Shown here: piece after piece, positions 60,679 to 64,000 of the stretch
How the letters are laid out: each line of letters begins with the position of its first letter
Position numbering within the stretch: position 1 is the stretch's first letter
Assembly (NCBI GenBank): GCA_020638675.1
Contig: JACKID010000001.1
Span: forward strand, 2,418,001-2,482,000
Source: Planctomycetota bacterium
GTDB lineage: Bacteria > Planctomycetota > UBA8742 > UBA2392
DNA: 64,000 bases
Direction: 5' to 3'
Position numbers and translations under genes: made by a program
The notes under the pieces: generated by a model
Told to the model about the DNA's origin: nothing
The model's database searches: none
What the model saw: only the letters and a program-made list of their open reading frames with translations

Positions 60679-61254
60679 ATGGAAACCAAGACCAAACTCA
60701 GGCAGCGGTTTGAGGAAGAAGCCCTCCCGCTTATGCAGGATCTGTTCGCCCAGGCCTATCACCTCACCCGCAACCGCGCGGATGCGGAGGATCTGGTGCA
60801 GGAAGCCTACATTCGCGGCATGCGCAAGTTCGCCCAGTTTGAAGAAGGCACCAACCTGAAGGCATGGCTCGGGCGCATCCTGTTCAACCAGTTCATCAAC
60901 GAGTACCGCCGCAGGAAGCGCCGCATCAAGTCCGTCTTCGTCGAAGGGGTCGAGAACATGGCGGGCGTTGAGCACAACGCCGAGCTTGACGACCGCTTCG
61001 CCCAGATGGGCCCGAAGGAGCTGGCGAACGACGACAGCTTCCTGCAGAGCCTCGACCAGGACCTGAAGGAAGGCCTGGAAGAACTCGACGGGCGCTACCG
61101 TGACGTGCTGTTGCTGAACACCGTCGGAGAGTTGAGCTACCGCGACATCGCCAGCAAACTCAAGCTGCCGATCGGAACCGTCATGTCGCGCCTGCACCGC
61201 GCAAAGGCGTTCCTGCGCGAACGCTTCGCCGGCAAGACCGCCTCGGCGGCCTGA
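60679..61254 (+). CDS. ECF-family RNA polymerase sigma factor
   Basis: A 191-residue ECF sigma factor with region 2 ('DAEDLVQEAYIRGMRKFAQF') and region 4 ('YRDVLLLNTVGELSYRDIAS' then 'LPIGTVMSRLHRAKAFLRE'). The Shine-Dalgarno AGGAGAGAGAG lies a few bases before ATG 60679. Unlike the 15663-16334 factor, no anti-sigma gene follows; a terminator comes next. The upstream TetR operator offers an alternative level of control. Confidence 0.93.
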   Translation: METKTKLRQRFEEEALPLMQDLFAQAYHLTRNRADAEDLVQEAYIRGMRKFAQFEEGTNLKAWLGRILFNQFINEYRRRKRRIKSVFVEGVENMAGVEHNAELDDRFAQMGPKELANDDSFLQSLDQDLKEGLEELDGRYRDVLLLNTVGELSYRDIASKLKLPIGTVMSRLHRAKAFLRERFAGKTASAA

Positions 61255-61275
61255 TAGGACCAACGCAATCAGCAA

Positions 61276-61310
61276 CCAAGGCCCAAGGGACAAACCCCTT
61301 GGGCCTTTGG
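61276..61310 (+). terminator. Rho-independent terminator of the sigma gene
   Basis: AAGGCCCAAGGG / CCCTTGGGCCTT, a 12-bp perfect stem with a 6-base loop, followed by TTGG. Confidence 0.7.
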
Positions 61311-61320
61311 CATTTGTTCC

Positions 61321-61403
61321 AATTCGAAGGGCCCGCCCTGAGCCCTTCGACGAACTCAGCGCAGGCGAGCGCCGCGAGTCGAAGGGTTGTTCCTTTCCCC
61401 CAC
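61321..61403. repeat. Short inverted repeat of the CCCTTCGAC type
   Basis: CCCTTCGAC and GTCGAAGGG face each other across about 26 bases, with a partial extra copy (TTCGAAGGGCCCGCCCTGAG) at the left. It resembles a widely scattered intergenic repeat. Confidence 0.5.
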
Positions 61404-61441
61404 CGGGCTAGACTTCCCGCTCTTGCACGCAACGGTGTTGG

Positions 61442-62713
61442 ATGGCTGCCAAGCCCTTAAAAGTCGTGATTCTTGCCGCGGGCAAAAGCACGCGCATGAA
61501 GTCCGACACGCCGAAAGTCCTGCACAAGCTTGCGGGCCTGCCGGTCCTCCAGTGGGTGCTGAACCAGTCCGACGCAATGGGCGCCGAAGAGACGATCGTG
61601 ATCGTCGGCCACGAAGGCGACCGGGTGCGCGAGAAGTTCAAGGACCGCCCCAACACACGCTTCGTCACGCAGGAGCCCCAGCAGGGCACCGGCCACGCCG
61701 TGATGCAGGCCAGGGACGCGCTGGCGGGCTTCAACGGCGACGTTGCGGTGCTGTGTGGCGACGTACCCCTGATCCGCGCCCGCAGCATTGAGCTGCTGCG
61801 CCACATGCACCGCACTGAGCAAGCGGCAGCCACCGTCCTGACCACCCTGCTGGACAACCCGCAAGGCTACGGGCGCGTGATTCGCGACGGGCTCGGGCGC
61901 GCGCGACGAATCGTGGAACAGAAGGACCTCGCGCAGTCCCAGGAAGACATCAAGGAAGTAAACACGGGCACATACGTGTTCGACTGCGCCAAGCTGCTGG
62001 GCGTGCTCGACAAGCTCAACACCAAGAACGCGCAGAACGAATACTACCTAACCGACGTCGTGCCTTTGCTGGCCGATTCCGGCAACAAGGTCGCGGCCTG
62101 CGCCTGCGACGACCCCGAAGAGGTGATGGGCATCAACAACCGTAAGCAACTCGCGGTTGCAGACGGCATCGCCCGGCGGCGGATCATCGACGAGTTGATG
62201 ATCGAGCACGGAGTCACCGTCTACGAGCCGTCTACCACCTACATCGAAGCCGGCTGCAAGATCGGGCGCGACACAACCATCTACCCGCACACGGTGATCC
62301 GCGCGGGAGTTGAAATCGGCGAGCACTGTGAGATCGGGCCGTTCGCGCACCTGCGCCCCGGCACGAAGCTTGGCAACCACTGCAAGGTCGGCGCGTTTGT
62401 CGAAACCAAGAACGCGGTGTACGGCGACGGCAGCAAGTCCGGCCACCTCGCCTACATGGGCGACGTGACGCTGGGCAAGGGCGTCAACATCGGCGCGGGC
62501 AGCATCGTCGCGAACTACGACGGCGAGAACAAGCATCACACCGAAGTCGGCGACAACGCCTTCATCGGCTGCGGAACGGTGCTGGTAGCGCCGGTGAAGG
62601 TAGGTAAGAATGCGCAGACAGGCGCGAACACCGTAGTCCCCCACGGCAAGGACGTACCCGACGACACCATCGTGGTCGGCGCACCAGCTCGAGAGTTGCG
62701 CAAAAAGAGCTAA
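61442..62713 (+). CDS. glmU: Bifunctional GlmU (UDP-GlcNAc synthesis)
   Basis: A 423-residue enzyme. The N-terminal uridyltransferase domain has LAAGKSTRM and 'QQGTGHAV' with 'VLCGDVPL'. The C-terminal left-handed beta-helix acetyltransferase domain runs from about 245, with 'GPFAHLRPGTKLG' and 'VETKNAVYGDGSKSGHLAYM' and 'VNIGAGSIVANYDGENKHHT'. It acetylates GlcN-1-P and converts it to UDP-GlcNAc for peptidoglycan. It is somewhat shorter than the 456 residues of E. coli, mostly at the C-terminus. prs follows after 14 bases, the pair being a common operon. Confidence 0.96.
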   Translation: MAAKPLKVVILAAGKSTRMKSDTPKVLHKLAGLPVLQWVLNQSDAMGAEETIVIVGHEGDRVREKFKDRPNTRFVTQEPQQGTGHAVMQARDALAGFNGDVAVLCGDVPLIRARSIELLRHMHRTEQAAATVLTTLLDNPQGYGRVIRDGLGRARRIVEQKDLAQSQEDIKEVNTGTYVFDCAKLLGVLDKLNTKNAQNEYYLTDVVPLLADSGNKVAACACDDPEEVMGINNRKQLAVADGIARRRIIDELMIEHGVTVYEPSTTYIEAGCKIGRDTTIYPHTVIRAGVEIGEHCEIGPFAHLRPGTKLGNHCKVGAFVETKNAVYGDGSKSGHLAYMGDVTLGKGVNIGAGSIVANYDGENKHHTEVGDNAFIGCGTVLVAPVKVGKNAQTGANTVVPHGKDVPDDTIVVGAPARELRKKS

Positions 62714-62727
62714 CTGAGGACCACAGC

Positions 62728-63681
62728 ATGCGGACCAAGGGACTGAAAATCTTCGCGGGCAACAGCAACCGCAAGCTCGCCGAGCAGATCTGCAGCATTC
62801 TCGAGGTGCCGCTGGGTCACGCGCGCATCGAGAAGTTCCCCGACGGCGAGATCGACGTAAAGATCGAAGAAGACATCCGCGGCGTGGACACGTTCTTCAT
62901 CCAGTCCACCAGCCCGCCGGTCAACGACAACCTGATGGAATGCCTCCTGTTCGCAGACGCCGCGCGCCGCGCATCGGCCGAGCGCATCACGGCCGTGGTC
63001 CCCTACTACGGCTACGCGCGCAAGGACCGCAAGGATGAAGGCCGCGTACCAATCAGCGCCAAGATGGTCGCCAACTGCATGGTAAGCGCCGGTTTCGACC
63101 GCGTGCTGACGATGGACCTGCACGCCGCGCAGATTCAGGGCTTCTTCGATATCCCCGTGGATCACCTGTACGCGGCGCCGGTGATCAACGAGTACTTCGA
63201 GAACCTCAAGGAAAAGCTGAGCATCAAGAACATGACCATCGTGGCGCCGGACGTCGGGCGCTCGAAGGTCGCGCGCGGCTATGCCAAGCGCCTGAACGCG
63301 GGCCTCGCGATCGTGGACAAGCGCCGAGTCAGCGGCGAAGAAACAGAAGTGATGGACATGATCGGCAAGGTGGACGGCCAGGTCTGCGTGCTGATCGACG
63401 ACATGATCGCCACCGGCGGCAGCATCGTCGACGCGGCCAAGGCCTGTCTCAAGTTCGGCGCCAAGGAAGTCTACGTCGCCTGCACCCACGCCCTGTTCTG
63501 CGGCCCGGCCGTCGAGCGCCTGAAGAACGCGCCGATCAAGGAGTGCATCGTGACAGACACCGTGCCGATCGACGGCAAGGAGTTTGAGACGCTGAAGGTC
63601 CTCAGCGTCAGCAAGCTGCTCGCAACGGCGATTCGCAACATCCACTTCAACGAGTCGGTCAGCCTGCTCTTCAAAGGCTGA
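62728..63681 (+). CDS. prs: Ribose-phosphate pyrophosphokinase
   Basis: A 317-residue PRPP synthetase converting ribose-5-phosphate and ATP to PRPP for nucleotide, His and Trp synthesis. Conserved parts are 'EKFPDGEIDVKI', 'YYGYARKDRKDE', the divalent-metal/ATP motif 'DLHAAQIQGFF' and the PRPP-binding loop 'VLIDDMIATGGSI'. It is the second gene of the glmU-prs operon; the AGGA just before ATG 62728 serves as ribosome site. Confidence 0.97.
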   Translation: MRTKGLKIFAGNSNRKLAEQICSILEVPLGHARIEKFPDGEIDVKIEEDIRGVDTFFIQSTSPPVNDNLMECLLFADAARRASAERITAVVPYYGYARKDRKDEGRVPISAKMVANCMVSAGFDRVLTMDLHAAQIQGFFDIPVDHLYAAPVINEYFENLKEKLSIKNMTIVAPDVGRSKVARGYAKRLNAGLAIVDKRRVSGEETEVMDMIGKVDGQVCVLIDDMIATGGSIVDAAKACLKFGAKEVYVACTHALFCGPAVERLKNAPIKECIVTDTVPIDGKEFETLKVLSVSKLLATAIRNIHFNESVSLLFKG

Positions 63682-63834
63682 TTCGATTGGGATTGGCGGT
63701 TTTGGTGTCTCGATCGGCCCATGGGGCTGAATTCGCGGCGATTTGGTCAATCTAAAATCGTCGAGTCTTCCTATCGTGAGGATTTCTGTCTCACTCGCAC
63801 TACCGGCATAGACTGTGGGCCCAGGAGTAGTCTC

Positions 63835-64000
63835 ATGAAGAAGTTCCCGCTGATCGCCGCGGCGCTCGCCGCTGTGTGTTTTTTCGTTGCCGCGCCGCAA
63901 CCGGCCGCGCAGGACGCCAAACCGGCCAAGGACACAACCACCGAGAAGGCTCCGGCCGTCGATTACCTCGTGATCTGCGCCGACGCGTTGAAGCCGGTCG
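63835..64000 (+). CDS. Secreted protein, N-terminal fragment
   Basis: A frame starting at ATG 63835 with AGGAG eight bases upstream runs to the window end without a stop. The 55 visible residues start MKKFPLIAAALAAVCFFVAA, a signal peptide, followed by Ala/Lys/Pro-rich sequence. The rest lies outside the window. The product is likely exported; nothing more can be said. Confidence 0.7.
   Translation, partial: MKKFPLIAAALAAVCFFVAAPQPAAQDAKPAKDTTTEKAPAVDYLVICADALKPV

Noticed and set aside
62710..63900. 396-residue minus-strand ORF over prs
   Set aside because: It is antisense to an unmistakable PRPP synthetase.
1..64000. CRISPR array, insertion sequence or prophage
   Set aside because: I saw no regularly spaced identical repeats with unique spacers, no transposase or integrase motifs and no phage structural genes; the repeats present are hairpin elements.

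Overview
The window is a GC-rich, gene-dense bacterial chromosome segment made almost entirely of ordinary chromosomal genes. I found no transposase, integrase, phage gene or CRISPR array. The lineage cannot be fixed from the sequence alone. Hopanoid side-chain genes (hpnG, hpnH), large secreted Asp-box and Hydin-type repeat proteins with a C-terminal sorting tail, many lipoproteins, split pnt genes and many dispersed palindromic repeats would fit Planctomycetota or a related environmental phylum; this is a low-to-moderate confidence inference. A 4-hydroxybenzoyl-CoA reductase-type enzyme and a UbiX-type prenyltransferase point to aromatic-compound metabolism.

Layout. 1-3.6 kb: end of a molybdenum hydroxylase alpha subunit, an internally duplicated lipoprotein, and the matching FAD/[4Fe-4S] beta subunit. 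3.7-9.8 kb: a TPR protein, ksgA carrying a palindromic insertion, and the three-gene pntAA-pntAB-pntB proton-translocating transhydrogenase operon. 9.9-16.3 kb: a lipoprotein, a possible small transcript, tRNA-Asn, a 12-Asp-box secreted protein, then on the minus strand a coiled-coil lipoprotein and an ECF sigma/anti-sigma pair. 16.4-18.7 kb: hopanoid genes hpnG and hpnH. 18.7-26.1 kb: an uncharacterised HEPN-like/winged-helix gene pair, a TetR-esterase pair, a coiled-coil protein with a nuclease-like C-terminus and a DUF3052 gene. 26.2-30.6 kb: RNase P RNA, an NrtR-like Nudix gene and two related membrane-anchored coiled-coil proteins. 30.9-38.9 kb: polA, a lipoprotein, coaE, rho and small proteins. 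39-43.5 kb: tRNA-Val, an OmpR-type response regulator, a RimK-TrkA_C fusion, and a minus-strand operon encoding a heme-oxygenase-fold protein, ferrochelatase and a UDG-family protein. 43.6-47.8 kb: an NRAMP-related transporter and the nickel ECF transporter genes with nikR and a clear NikR operator. 48-57 kb: a sigma-54 AAA+/STAND/TPR regulator followed by a near-perfect sigma-54 promoter and a 1691-residue surface protein. 57-64 kb: a Rossmann-fold protein, a macro-domain protein, tRNA-Pro, a VOC protein, ubiX, a TetR gene with two matching operators, an ECF sigma gene under the second operator, glmU-prs, and the start of a secreted protein.

The most interesting regulatory logic is (i) the sigma-54 activator next to a sigma-54 promoter driving a giant sorted surface protein, and (ii) a TetR regulator whose operator lies between -35 and -10 both at its own, apparently leaderless, promoter and in front of an ECF sigma gene with no anti-sigma partner. 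At least five classes of dispersed palindromic repeat occur, one of them inside the ksgA reading frame and one filling the space between polA and the next gene.
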